A stretch of DNA of 64,000 bases from Gracilimonas sp964505215 (lineage in GTDB: Bacteria > Bacteroidota > Rhodothermia > Balneolales > Balneolaceae): positions 1 through 64,000 of the forward strand of contig CAZDGU010000003.1 in assembly GCA_964505215.1 (NCBI GenBank). The letters are read 5' to 3'. The notes beneath the pieces were generated by a model, which had not been told where the DNA came from, ran no database searches, and was given only the letters and a program-made list of their open reading frames with translations. Of the stretch, positions 1 to 9,799 are shown in pieces. Every line of letters starts with the position of its first letter. Within the stretch, counting starts at the first letter, position 1. A program made the translations under genes and the position numbers.

Positions 1-78
1 TCGTTTAGACTGCAATATACCTTAACTTCGTGTCCATTAAAATGTAGCAAGTCCAGGTGGTTTCGTTTTTAATGAAGG

Positions 79-399
79 ATGGCTTATTCCGGTTTCGGCC
101 AGTTATTTACGGCCCTTAGATACAAATGCCCATGTAAACTTGGATTTGCAAATACGATTAATATCTTGAAAGGAGATAGTAACTTTTTGTTCGGCCCTAT
201 AATGGGGTTAAGAAAACAAAATTTTATGGAAGGCGGTAGCTATGGCCGAATAACCTTCACTCCACTAATAGAAGCCGGTAAAAAATTTAAATTCATTCCT
301 TGGGCGGGTATTTCATTTGGAGCCGGTTTTGAATACAGACTTTCTAATCCGTTTTTAAAGCTCCCTGACTGTCCGTATTTTCAAGGCTCGAAAATTTAA
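79..399 (+). CDS. Hypothetical protein, possible C-terminal fragment of an outer-membrane beta-barrel
   Basis: The 106-residue product is not recognised. Residues about 25-92 alternate polar and hydrophobic positions with Gly/aromatic pairs (for example LFGPIMGLRKQNF and FIPWAGISFGAGFEY), which looks like the closing beta-hairpins of an outer-membrane barrel. No signal peptide is present and the frame is closed by stops at 70-75 just before the ATG, so this could be a decayed 3' remnant of a longer gene rather than a whole one. The ribosome-binding context is weak. It ends 34 bases before the kinase gene. The beta-barrel reading is inference from the residue pattern only. Confidence 0.35.
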   Translation: MAYSGFGQLFTALRYKCPCKLGFANTINILKGDSNFLFGPIMGLRKQNFMEGGSYGRITFTPLIEAGKKFKFIPWAGISFGAGFEYRLSNPFLKLPDCPYFQGSKI

Positions 400-433
400 G
401 TTTTTAACCGTTTGGTGATTCAGAATATCATTC

Positions 434-1429
434 ATGAATAAAAAGTATAATGTGTACGGCATTGGCAATGCCCTGGTAGATTTAGAATTTAAAGTGAGCA
501 GAGAATTTTTAAGCGAGCATGAGGTAAAAAAAGGGTTGATGACGCTGGTGGATGAAGAAACACAGCATCGGCTCATACAAGCAATTGATCATAACAATAC
601 CAACAAAAAATCGGGTGGCTCGGCGGCTAACACCATGATTGCCGTAAATCAGTTTGGGGGGAAATCATTTTATTCCTGTAAAGTGGCAGCTGATGAATTC
701 GGCGATTTTTACCTGAAGGATATGGACGATGCCGGAATTCCCACTAACTTTGACCGGCAGGAGCGGGAGAAAGGCATCACCGGAAAATGCCTGGTGATGA
801 TAACTGACGATGCCGACCGCACCATGAATACCTATCTTGGTATTTCATCCGGATTGTCGGTAAATGAGGTGGACGATCGCGCCATTAAAGATTCAGAATA
901 TGTGTACCTGGAAGGATATCTGGTAGCCTCGGATGATGCATTGGAAGCCATGAAATTAACCAAGAAAATTGCCGAAGAAAACGGGGTAAAAACGGCCATC
1001 ACGCTCTCAGATCCATCCATTGTGGAAGCATTCAAGCATCGATTCCGAGAAGTAATCGGCGCTTCCGTAGATCTTCTTTTTTGCAATGAAGATGAAGCCA
1101 AAGCCTTCACCAAAAAAGACACGCTTCAGGAAGCCAGAGAGGCTATGAAACAGGAAGCTAAACGTTTTGTAATTACCCAGGGCCGCAACGGAGCCTTGAT
1201 TTATGACGGCGATACCTTCATAGACATTGAACCGTACGAAGTGAGAGCCGTTGACACCAATGGGGCCGGAGATATGTTTGCCGGTGCTTTCTTATACGGC
1301 ATCACCAACGGTTTGGGATTTGCAAATTCAGGAAAACTTGCCAGTCTGGCCGGTTCAAAAATTGTAGCTCAATACGGTCCACGCCTGAAATGGCACGAGG
1401 CTCAGGAGCTCTTACATCAGCTTAAATAA
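434..1429 (+). CDS. PfkB-family carbohydrate/nucleoside kinase (adenosine-kinase-like)
   Basis: This 331-residue protein is a ribokinase/PfkB-fold kinase that phosphorylates a sugar or nucleoside with ATP in the cytosol. Visible signatures are the N-terminal GGSAANTM substrate-binding motif near residue 62 and the C-terminal PfkB signature DTNGAGDMFAG, whose Asp280 is the expected catalytic base with the GAGD anion hole. Length and the opening YGIGNALVDLEFKV resemble bacterial adenosine-kinase-like proteins, but the substrate cannot be fixed from sequence (ribokinase or fructokinase activity is possible). It is followed at 12 bases by a SemiSWEET-like transporter gene and then rdgB, so the three probably form one operon. 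Confidence 0.88.
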   Translation: MNKKYNVYGIGNALVDLEFKVSREFLSEHEVKKGLMTLVDEETQHRLIQAIDHNNTNKKSGGSAANTMIAVNQFGGKSFYSCKVAADEFGDFYLKDMDDAGIPTNFDRQEREKGITGKCLVMITDDADRTMNTYLGISSGLSVNEVDDRAIKDSEYVYLEGYLVASDDALEAMKLTKKIAEENGVKTAITLSDPSIVEAFKHRFREVIGASVDLLFCNEDEAKAFTKKDTLQEAREAMKQEAKRFVITQGRNGALIYDGDTFIDIEPYEVRAVDTNGAGDMFAGAFLYGITNGLGFANSGKLASLAGSKIVAQYGPRLKWHEAQELLHQLK

Positions 1430-1441
1430 ACAAGGAAAATT

Positions 1442-1696
1442 ATGACAGAACTTTTAGGATGGGCCGGCTTTGCTATTTTAGCCGCCGCGTGGTTCCCACA
1501 AACATGGGACACTATTAAAGCCGGAAAAACCCCTATGAACATGGCGTTTATCATCATGTATTTTGTGTCCAGCTTTTTACTGACGGTTTATTCGGTGATT
1601 ACCGGTGACATGGTTTTTACCGCTTTAAACGGCCTGCTAACCATTGGTAGCGGCATTAACATGTATTTTAAGCTTTTCCCCAAAAAAGCGGAATGA
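1442..1696 (+). CDS. SemiSWEET-like PQ-loop transporter
   Basis: An 84-residue membrane protein with three predicted transmembrane helices (about residues 3-20, 31-53 and 57-76). The first helix carries the Pro-Gln pair in WFPQTWDTI, the hallmark of PQ-loop/SemiSWEET proteins, which work as dimers to move small sugars or related solutes across the inner membrane. The family normally has 80-100 residues, so this looks full length. It lies between a PfkB kinase and rdgB and its last codons overlap the rdgB start (ATGA junction), suggesting co-translation. The substrate is unknown; pairing with a sugar/nucleoside kinase hints at uptake followed by phosphorylation, which is inference. Confidence 0.75.
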   Translation: MTELLGWAGFAILAAAWFPQTWDTIKAGKTPMNMAFIIMYFVSSFLLTVYSVITGDMVFTALNGLLTIGSGINMYFKLFPKKAE

Positions 1697-2277
1697 AGGT
1701 AACCAAGTTAGTTTTAGCCACTCAAAACGCCCATAAAATTGAAGAACTCAAGCAGATTCTAAATCCTATGGGTATTGAGGTGCTTTCCACTCAAGACTTT
1801 CCCGATTTAGAAGATGTGGAAGAAGATGAGCCGACGCTATCGGGCAATGCGCTCAAAAAAGCGCGATATGTAGCGGCCGAAACCAACCTGCCCGCACTTT
1901 CGGATGACACCGGCCTGGAGGTTAAAGCACTGAACGGAGCGCCCGGCGTATATTCTGCCCGATATGCCGGAGAAGAAGCAACCTATCAGGATAATGTGGA
2001 TAAATTACTGGTCGAGCTGATAGGTAAAACCTCGCGAGACGCTCAGTTCAGAACCGTGGTGGCTTTGGTAACTGAAGAGGAAGAATTCACTTTTGAAGGC
2101 GTATGCACCGGCGAAATTATTTCCGACCCAAAAGGCGATAAAGGCTTTGGCTATGATCCTGTTTTTGTACCCACCGGCTATAGCCAAACGTTTGCGGAAT
2201 TAGATGCTGCTATCAAAAATGAGATTTCTCATCGTGGAAAAGCGGTTCAAAAGTTCATTGAGTTTTTAGAAGCCTAA
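1693..2277 (+). CDS. rdgB: Non-canonical purine NTP pyrophosphatase, RdgB/HAM1 family
   Basis: RdgB hydrolyses ITP, dITP and XTP to the monophosphates, removing deaminated purines from the nucleotide pool. The 194 residues match the family length. N-terminal LATQNAHKIEEL is the substrate-binding T/SxNxxK motif and LSDDTGLEVKALNGAPGVYSAR is the conserved central block with the catalytic Asp. C-terminal GFGYDPVF and SHRGKA are also present. The ATG overlaps the stop of the preceding SemiSWEET gene by four bases. No terminator is evident in the 190 bases that follow before the symporter gene. Confidence 0.93.
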   Translation: MKVTKLVLATQNAHKIEELKQILNPMGIEVLSTQDFPDLEDVEEDEPTLSGNALKKARYVAAETNLPALSDDTGLEVKALNGAPGVYSARYAGEEATYQDNVDKLLVELIGKTSRDAQFRTVVALVTEEEEFTFEGVCTGEIISDPKGDKGFGYDPVFVPTGYSQTFAELDAAIKNEISHRGKAVQKFIEFLEA

Positions 2278-2468
2278 AGCTCTTACACCTTTAAACTGCC
2301 GCGATATAAATCGGTTCACTCCATAACTGCATTTACCCAACCATGCCAAATCTCTTACAGAATTTAGGTTGGTAAGAATTAGAAAAAATGCTTTCTTCTT
2401 GCTGAAATAAGCTCAAAATTTTCACCCGCTAAGCACGTACCCTCGCAAGGGAAACAAAGACGGACATC

Positions 2469-3992
2469 ATGGGATTTTCTTATATCGACTATATCGTAAT
2501 TGTGGTTTATCTGGCCGGAGTGGCACTTTTAGGCCTGAAAACCTCGGGAAAGCAAACCTCCAATAAAGACTATTTTTTAGGAGGTGACGGCATTCCGTGG
2601 TGGGCAGTTCTGTTCTCAATTGTAGCCACCGAAACCAGCACGCTTACTTTTATCAGCATTCCGGCGGTGGCTTATGGGGGGAATCTTACCTTTTTGCAAA
2701 TTACGGTCGGCTATGCCATAGGCCGCGTGGTCGTGGCGCTCGTCTTTTTGCCAAAATATTATGAAGGCCGACTTTTTACAGCTTATACGTTTTTAGAAAA
2801 ACGATTTGGTCCGGCTATGCGCAATATCACCAGCAGTACTTTTATGATTACGCGCCTGCTGGCTGATGGTGTGCGTCTTTTTGCCACGGCTATTCCACTG
2901 GCCATTATTTTGCGACTGGGAGGCGCTTTTGCAGGCTGGAATGATCTGGAAATTTACGTGCTTTCCATCGGGTTGATAACCACCATCACGCTGATTTACA
3001 CCTTTTTTGGAGGTATCAAAGCCGTAGTTTGGATGGATTTTGTGCAAATGCTGGTTTACATCGGCGGCGCCATTATTGCCATCGGTGTGCTTCTGGGTGA
3101 GCTGCCTGCCGGGTTTGAAATACCCACCGAAAAGCTTCAGGTTATTAATCTTGGTTTTGATATGAACTTCTGGGACTTTATAGCCGAACCGTACACGCTG
3201 ATTACCGCCTTTATTGGAGGAGCTGTTTTCTCGCTGGCCTCCCACGGCACCGACCACCTGATTGTGCAGCGCGTACTTTCTACCGGAGACTTGAAATCCG
3301 GACAAAAAGCCATGATCTGGAGCGGCTTGGTAGCCATGATGCAGTTTGGATTGTTTCTGGGCATCGGCCTGCTGCTGTTTATGTTTTATGGAGGAGCTTC
3401 TGCCGCCGAAATGGGCTTAGCCACTACCGATGAAATATTCGCCAAGTTTATTGTTGAACAGCTCCCAGTAGGTATTTCAGGACTGATAGTAGCCGCCCTT
3501 TTTGCCGCGGCCATGAGCAGCCTCAGTTCTTCCTTAAACTCTCTGGCTTCATCCACCACCTACGATTTATACAAACCCTACTTCGGTAAAAATAATACCG
3601 AAGCCGAAGATCTCTCCATTTCCCGAAAAATAACGCTGGGCTGGGGCGCTATTTTAACGGTATCAGCCATTTTCTTTGCGGTGCTGCAGCTGCAAGGCGG
3701 CGAACGTCCGGCCATTGTAGAGTTAGGTTTAGGAATTGCTTCATACACCTACGGCGGACTGCTCGGAGCTTTCTTATTAGGAATGTTTTCCCAAAAGCCC
3801 AACAAAACAGATGCCATTATCGGCTTTTTCACTGGTTTGATTGCGCTGTTGTTTATGGTTGAAGGTCCGCTGCAAAATATCCTTCCGGGCAGCGGATTAG
3901 CCATCGCCTGGCCACTCTACACCATGGTAGGCGCCGCCATTGTAGTAAGCATGGGAATACTTTCATCCAAAATTAGGAAGGGGGAAGGGTAG
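2469..3992 (+). CDS. Sodium:solute symporter (SSS family)
   Basis: A 507-residue inner-membrane protein with about 13 hydrophobic helices, typical of sodium-coupled transporters for sugars, sialic acid, proline or similar solutes. The opening YIDYIVIVVYLAGVALLGL, the following SNKDYFLGGDGIPWWAV segment and the TETSTLTFISIPAVAYGG stretch are characteristic of the family. The GLIVAALFAAAMSSLSSSLNS motif in helix 8/9 contributes the conserved sodium-site serines. The substrate cannot be predicted. The TAG stop (3990-3992) lies inside the degenerate first CRISPR repeat and there is no terminator between this gene and the array, so transcription may read directly into the array. Confidence 0.9.
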   Translation: MGFSYIDYIVIVVYLAGVALLGLKTSGKQTSNKDYFLGGDGIPWWAVLFSIVATETSTLTFISIPAVAYGGNLTFLQITVGYAIGRVVVALVFLPKYYEGRLFTAYTFLEKRFGPAMRNITSSTFMITRLLADGVRLFATAIPLAIILRLGGAFAGWNDLEIYVLSIGLITTITLIYTFFGGIKAVVWMDFVQMLVYIGGAIIAIGVLLGELPAGFEIPTEKLQVINLGFDMNFWDFIAEPYTLITAFIGGAVFSLASHGTDHLIVQRVLSTGDLKSGQKAMIWSGLVAMMQFGLFLGIGLLLFMFYGGASAAEMGLATTDEIFAKFIVEQLPVGISGLIVAALFAAAMSSLSSSLNSLASSTTYDLYKPYFGKNNTEAEDLSISRKITLGWGAILTVSAIFFAVLQLQGGERPAIVELGLGIASYTYGGLLGAFLLGMFSQKPNKTDAIIGFFTGLIALLFMVEGPLQNILPGSGLAIAWPLYTMVGAAIVVSMGILSSKIRKGEG

Positions 3993-6900
3993 TTTTGAAC
4001 TCTTTTCGAGATGATTTACATTGATAAATCAAGAGAGGCCATTATGAGCAAGGTTGTGGTTTGAACTCTTTTCGAGATGATTTACATTTGTAGTTAACAG
4101 TAACGGACAATTGGAGAGTTGTGGTTTGAACTCTTTTCGAGATGATTTACATTAAGCCTACGGTTGATATTGATGAAGTTCGTGTTGTGGTTTGAACTCT
4201 TTTCGAGATGATTTACATTTCATTTCTCAACAGCTGTAGATAGCCTATGGTTGTGGTTTGAACTCTTTTCGAGATGATTTACATTGAGCAGGTGAAGCTC
4301 AGATCATTGCCAGCGTTGTGGTTTGAACTCTTTTCGAGATGATTTACATTATCTATTATCAAAAGTCCCGGCACGATCCGGTTGTGGTTTGAACTCTTTT
4401 CGAGATGATTTACATTCTTATTACGGATTTAAAGAGCGTGTTGACGGTTGTGGTTTGAACTCTTTTCGAGATGATTTACATTCCAAAGCCAATAAATACA
4501 CATCCCGAACGTGTTGTGGTTTGAACTCTTTTCGAGATGATTTACATTACTGTGAAACAAGTAAGTGATGCACAAAGTGTTGTGGTTTGAACTCTTTTCG
4601 AGATGATTTACATTATGCAAAAAAGGAGATGATATGAAAAAACCGTTGTGGTTTGAACTCTTTTCGAGATGATTTACATTCTTTCCATGTGAATTGAACA
4701 GGATTGTCTTGTTGTGGTTTGAACTCTTTTCGAGATGATTTACATTTCCAAACCAAATTCGAGCCATGCCCTAAAGGTTGTGGTTTGAACTCTTTTCGAG
4801 ATGATTTACATTAAAAGTTAGAGCTCTTAGTGTTAGCTGTAAGTTGTGGTTTGAACTCTTTTCGAGATGATTTACATTAGAAAGGCTTTGCGCTTCTTCT
4901 ACCCACGGGTTGTGGTTTGAACTCTTTTCGAGATGATTTACATTTGAAAGCGCTTTAATACAAAAATATTGTAAGTTGTGGTTTGAACTCTTTTCGAGAT
5001 GATTTACATTGAAGTGGACAAGCTGTATAAAATGTACTTAGTTGTGGTTTGAACTCTTTTCGAGATGATTTACATTCGTTACACCAAATCGTACAGCGTC
5101 CGGCAGTTGTGGTTTGAACTCTTTTCGAGATGATTTACATTATTTTCTAAGAAAAGCCGGGAGTTGGGATAGTTGTGGTTTGAACTCTTTTCGAGATGAT
5201 TTACATTCTGATGAGATCGAAACATACTTTGGAAAGAGTTGTGGTTTGAACTCTTTTCGAGATGATTTACATTAGATTATAGGATTTATCAAGACTTGCT
5301 TCTGTTGTGGTTTGAACTCTTTTCGAGATGATTTACATTTAAACACATCATGCCTTATATTGACAGTGCGTTGTGGTTTGAACTCTTTTCGAGATGATTT
5401 ACATTCATCACCGGTAATACTGTTTGAGCCAGTCCGTTGTGGTTTGAACTCTTTTCGAGATGATTTACATTTGACTTTTTAAAAAACCTATCATTCAGGT
5501 AGTTGTGGTTTGAACTCTTTTCGAGATGATTTACATTTATGCAGAATTGACAAATTGCAACGGCTTAGTTGTGGTTTGAACTCTTTTCGAGATGATTTAC
5601 ATTATGGTTTGTAGGAGAAAGAAATCTGATTATGTTGTGGTTTGAACTCTTTTCGAGATGATTTACATTTAAAAAATTCGCAAGCTGGAACCCGCGCGCT
5701 GTTGTGGTTTGAACTCTTTTCGAGATGATTTACATTCTTCATCATTAACTAAAAACAACCCCATTTCGTTGTGGTTTGAACTCTTTTCGAGATGATTTAC
5801 ATTAACTAAGGATTTTTGAACGATGAGCAGAAGGTTGTGGTTTGAACTCTTTTCGAGATGATTTACATTTTGAGCAGGTGCAGGCCGAAAGCAAACAACG
5901 TTGTGGTTTGAACTCTTTTCGAGATGATTTACATTTACACATCAAAATTTAAGTGTCAGGGCTTCGTTGTGGTTTGAACTCTTTTCGAGATGATTTACAT
6001 TGAAGAATGGCGTACCCTACAACGAAGGCCTGTTGTGGTTTGAACTCTTTTCGAGATGATTTACATTGAGGGTGCTAAAAGCTATTACACGAACCAGGTT
6101 GTGGTTTGAACTCTTTTCGAGATGATTTACATTTGAAGCTAAAGAAAGTGTACCAGGAGAACTGGTTGTGGTTTGAACTCTTTTCGAGATGATTTACATT
6201 GAAATTCGCTTTCTCCCATATTATCAAATGGTTGTGGTTTGAACTCTTTTCGAGATGATTTACATTTAGCTTTGAGTGACTGCAACGCGCCGGGCTGTTG
6301 TGGTTTGAACTCTTTTCGAGATGATTTACATTAACATCATTGATGCGGAGTTTCACTGCCTCGTTGTGGTTTGAACTCTTTTCGAGATGATTTACATTAC
6401 TCCGCAGTGGGATCCGGCTCCGGCTCATGTTGTGGTTTGAACTCTTTTCGAGATGATTTACATTGAGGGCGACTTCATGAAGTTTGAGCAGTTAGTTGTG
6501 GTTTGAACTCTTTTCGAGATGATTTACATTATAACCTGTCTTACGATTCAATAACAAGTGGTTGTGGTTTGAACTCTTTTCGAGATGATTTACATTTTAA
6601 AGAGGGTAACACGGTTTATGATATTGTTGTGGTTTGAACTCTTTTCGAGATGATTTACATTCAATAAAGAAATATCTGACAGCTTGTTTTAGTTGTGGTT
6701 TGAACTCTTTTCGAGATGATTTACATTAATAACATAGCTGTTGAAATAGACGGAAAAGTTGTGGTTTGAACTCTTTTCGAGATGATTTACATTATGGTGG
6801 TATCAATGTAAACGACAATTTCAGTTGTGGTTTGAACTCTTTTCGAGATGATTTACATTAGAAAGTTATATCCCTATTTGTGAAGCTAAGTTGTGGTTTG

Positions 6901-8505
6901 AACTCTTTTCGAGATGATTTACATTTATTCCGACACACGACTACAAGAAATTGAGGTTGTGGTTTGAACTCTTTTCGAGATGATTTACATTTACCCTTCA
7001 ATCCCTTACTAAGCACATAAGGTTGTGGTTTGAACTCTTTTCGAGATGATTTACATTTAATACTGATTTAGATAAAACTAAAAGACCGTTGTGGTTTGAA
7101 CTCTTTTCGAGATGATTTACATTATCTAAGCTAAACCTACTACCTAAGATAGAGTTGTGGTTTGAACTCTTTTCGAGATGATTTACATTTTTCTTGAGTT
7201 GCAATGATTCGATTATTCCGTTGTGGTTTGAACTCTTTTCGAGATGATTTACATTTGAGTCCATGTACATCGGTATAGTATTCTGTTGTGGTTTGAACTC
7301 TTTTCGAGATGATTTACATTATTGATTATTTTAAGAGTAAGAACATGGCGTTGTGGTTTGAACTCTTTTCGAGATGATTTACATTCAAGCTGGCGATAAC
7401 CTACCAGGTGAATCAGTTGTGGTTTGAACTCTTTTCGAGATGATTTACATTGGCTGCTGCCGAAGGGCGGTTAATGACTCAGTTGTGGTTTGAACTCTTT
7501 TCGAGATGATTTACATTGTTATCTATCAACTCGTTATATTTTACAATGTTGTGGTTTGAACTCTTTTCGAGATGATTTACATTCGCTAACGATACGCCAA
7601 CTTTTGCAGGATTGTTGTGGTTTGAACTCTTTTCGAGATGATTTACATTTCGCCACTTCCGGGAACCATCCCGCCCCCGGTTGTGGTTTGAACTCTTTTC
7701 GAGATGATTTACATTTCAGGCAAGCCCAATAGCGGGTGATGTTGGGTTGTGGTTTGAACTCTTTTCGAGATGATTTACATTTCAATCACATAAATTCCCG
7801 TTTCATCTCGGTTGTGGTTTGAACTCTTTTCGAGATGATTTACATTGATAAGTTGCCTGATAAATTGCCGTTAACAGTTGTGGTTTGAACTCTTTTCGAG
7901 ATGATTTACATTTCCAGTCACCACTTTAGGAAGTAACGGGGCGTTGTGGTTTGAACTCTTTTCGAGATGATTTACATTCAAAACTCCATGAGTATAGATT
8001 CTGATTCGTTGTGGTTTGAACTCTTTTCGAGATGATTTACATTACAAACATACTGACACAATGAAAGCACAAGGTTGTGGTTTGAACTCTTTTCGAGATG
8101 ATTTACATTTCTTGCCCATTCTGGTACAGCATCCTCAGCGTTGTGGTTTGAACTCTTTTCGAGATGATTTACATTTACGTTAATTATCGTGAGTTATACA
8201 GACCCGTTGTGGTTTGAACTCTTTTCGAGATGATTTACATTTAGTTCTTGCAGTACTTGCACTACTTGCACGTTGTGGTTTGAACTCTTTTCGAGATGAT
8301 TTACATTTTAAATGCCCCATGGAACCGATAGAAGGCAGTTGTGGTTTGAACTCTTTTCGAGATGATTTACATTCTTCACGGCTGATGCAACAGGGTTATA
8401 TGCGTTGTGGTTTGAACTCTTTTCGAGATGATTTACATTGATTCCTTCAATGGAGCCACCGGAAACAGCGTTGTGGTTTGAACTCTTTTCGAGATGATTT
8501 ACATT
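3987..8505 (+). CRISPR. Type II-C CRISPR array, 69 repeats and 68 spacers
   Basis: A 36-base repeat (starts GTTGTGGTTTGA, ends GATGATTTACATT) recurs with a period of 65-67. I counted 69 copies: a degenerate one at 3987-4022 that matches only repeat positions 8-36, then 68 copies from 4053 to 8470-8505 with no difference seen. Spacers are 29-31 bases, mostly 30. The crRNA strand is +, because the tracrRNA antirepeat (12916-12948) is complementary to this strand in the type II layout: lower stem CACAAC with GTTGTG, then a bulge, then an upper stem. The degenerate repeat marks the likely old (trailer) end beside the symporter, so new spacers are probably added at the cas2 side, where only 57 bases separate the last repeat from the cas2 stop. 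Near-perfect repeats suggest recent activity. Confidence 0.98.
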
Positions 8506-8562
8506 ACGTTCTGTTCAAGTGGTTCTCTCTCAATCACTTGTTCAGTTCTTAATGCTGAAAAG
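8506..8562 (+). promoter_or_regulatory. Putative leader/junction between array and cas2
   Basis: These 57 bases between the last perfect repeat and the cas2 stop would hold any leader or integration signal if spacers are added at this end. The only structure seen is a short inverted repeat CAAGTG...CACTTG. The assignment rests on the degenerate repeat being at the opposite end and is inference. Confidence 0.3.
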
Positions 8563-8895
8563 TCAAAACATTTGCAACTGTTTAGGGGCTTTTTCTGTCG
8601 CTTTTCTGCGTTTTCCATGGAAAATTTTCATTTTTCCGAACTGTTTGTCCGTAATGCGTATTATGCGAACTTCTCCGTCGGGAGGCAAGATCTTTTTTAT
8701 CCGCCGCTCATGCACGTCGGCATTTTCACGGCTGGGGCAATGGCGGGAATATACCGACAGCTGCATCATCATAAAGCCGTCTTTCTTTATTCGGATTCTA
8801 AAGTCATTAGCTTCTTTAATAGCCGCTTTGGTATCTACCGGCAGGTCAAACATTACAACTATCCACATCGTCTTAAGTCCTCCGAATGTTTTCAT
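8563..8895 (-). CDS. cas2: CRISPR-associated endonuclease Cas2 (type II)
   Basis: Cas2 (110 residues) forms the structural core of the Cas1-Cas2 spacer integrase. The ferredoxin-fold first strand MWIVVMFDLPV carries the conserved Asp, followed by the helix TKAAIKEANDFRIRIKKDGF and the SVYSRHCPSREN segment typical of type II Cas2. The start at 8895 is 10 bases after the cas1 stop. An internal ATG at 8868 (Met10, directly before WIVVMFDLPV) has a GGAGG sequence 10 bases upstream and is an alternative start, although type II Cas2 often has a short N-terminal extension. It is the last gene of the cas9-cas1-cas2 operon, ending 57 bases from the array. Confidence 0.93.
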   Translation of the reverse strand: MKTFGGLKTMWIVVMFDLPVDTKAAIKEANDFRIRIKKDGFMMMQLSVYSRHCPSRENADVHERRIKKILPPDGEVRIIRITDKQFGKMKIFHGKRRKATEKAPKQLQMF

Positions 8896-8905
8896 ATCAT
8901 CTGCT

Positions 8906-9799
8906 TTAAATTTGAACCGGAAAATCTATGTTTTTCGCATCTCCTGTAAAGCAGTCCACTAATGACGATGCCATAAGGTGCAGTGATTCCAGTAAAGGAT
9001 ATTTCATATCTCTGATGAGCACGTGTTTAGTGAGTAGGGCCAATAATGGCTTTTTGGTTTCTTTGGTGAGTGTTACCTCCAGCGTTCCATGTTGGCTGTA
9101 AATGTCATAAACAACGCTATCTACAAACGGACGCATGGGTTCCATCATGTCATCGGCCAGACAGTAGGCGTTGTACTGGTTGTGATGATGAATACCCATA
9201 GAAGGATGGAGTCCGGCCGCCGTTATGCTTCTTGCTACGGCCGCACGAATCACGGCATAGCCATAATTGAGTAAAGCATTTATATCCTCTCCATCCGTAT
9301 TTCTTCGGAACTCATCGTTTTGAAACAGCGCTTTCCAATATTTACGGGCGGCACGGGCTTCCACATTTTTTGGGTCACCGGAATGCACTTTTTTGATAAG
9401 AGGTTTTAGCCCAAAATGCTTTCCGTGTTTTTCCTCTAATACTAAAGCCTGAGCATTGATTTTTGCACGAACCACCTGCTGCCAAAGTCGCTTTTTAAGC
9501 GGTTTAGTAGCCTCAGCCTGAATTTGCAGCCGGGCTTGATGAAGATGATTATCTTCGAAAGGAAGGAGTAACCCTTCCGGCATGTGTTGGCGATTGCAAA
9601 AGAGCACGGCTACATTTTGTTCCAGTAATTCATACAACAGTTGATGGGTATAACTGATAGCCGGATGTGAAAGCACCAGCAGGCCCAAATCCTCCACGGG
9701 AATGGAATGAATTTCATCATTTTTCTTAAGCAGCATTTGCTTGTGCTTAATGCTTAAATGAATAGGTCCGCTCGATATTTCAACCGTGCGCTTAATCAT
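8906..9799 (-). CDS. cas1: CRISPR-associated endonuclease Cas1 (type II)
   Basis: Cas1 is the metal-dependent integrase that inserts new spacers, acting with Cas2. Counting from the ATG at 9799 the protein has 297 residues, the usual type II length, and begins MIKRTVEISSGPIHLS as these proteins do. The metal-binding residues are visible as Glu147 (NVEARAARKYW), His205 within GIHHHNQYN, and acidic residues of CLADDMMEPMRP (Asp216 to Glu220). The chosen start overlaps the cas9 stop by eight bases (ATGATTAA), indicating coupled translation; a longer in-frame start at 9847 would add 16 residues inside cas9 and is less likely. Confidence 0.95.
   Translation of the reverse strand: MIKRTVEISSGPIHLSIKHKQMLLKKNDEIHSIPVEDLGLLVLSHPAISYTHQLLYELLEQNVAVLFCNRQHMPEGLLLPFEDNHLHQARLQIQAEATKPLKKRLWQQVVRAKINAQALVLEEKHGKHFGLKPLIKKVHSGDPKNVEARAARKYWKALFQNDEFRRNTDGEDINALLNYGYAVIRAAVARSITAAGLHPSMGIHHHNQYNAYCLADDMMEPMRPFVDSVVYDIYSQHGTLEVTLTKETKKPLLALLTKHVLIRDMKYPLLESLHLMASSLVDCFTGDAKNIDFPVQI

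Noticed and set aside
2330..2460. Possible RNA gene or riboswitch in the gap before the symporter (ACCCTCGCAAGGG).
   Set aside because: The only structure is a short weak hairpin and no cloverleaf or known aptamer core could be found.
4323..8441. Several open frames of 75-117 codons inside the array on both strands, with repeated MNSFRDDLH- or NVNHLEKSSNHN-type peptides.
   Set aside because: They are translations of the CRISPR repeat with spacers as variable parts, created because period 66 is a multiple of three.
8494..8962. Two + strand open frames of about 150 codons over cas2.
   Set aside because: They are shadows of the - strand cas2 gene, which has clear homology, and have no family features of their own.
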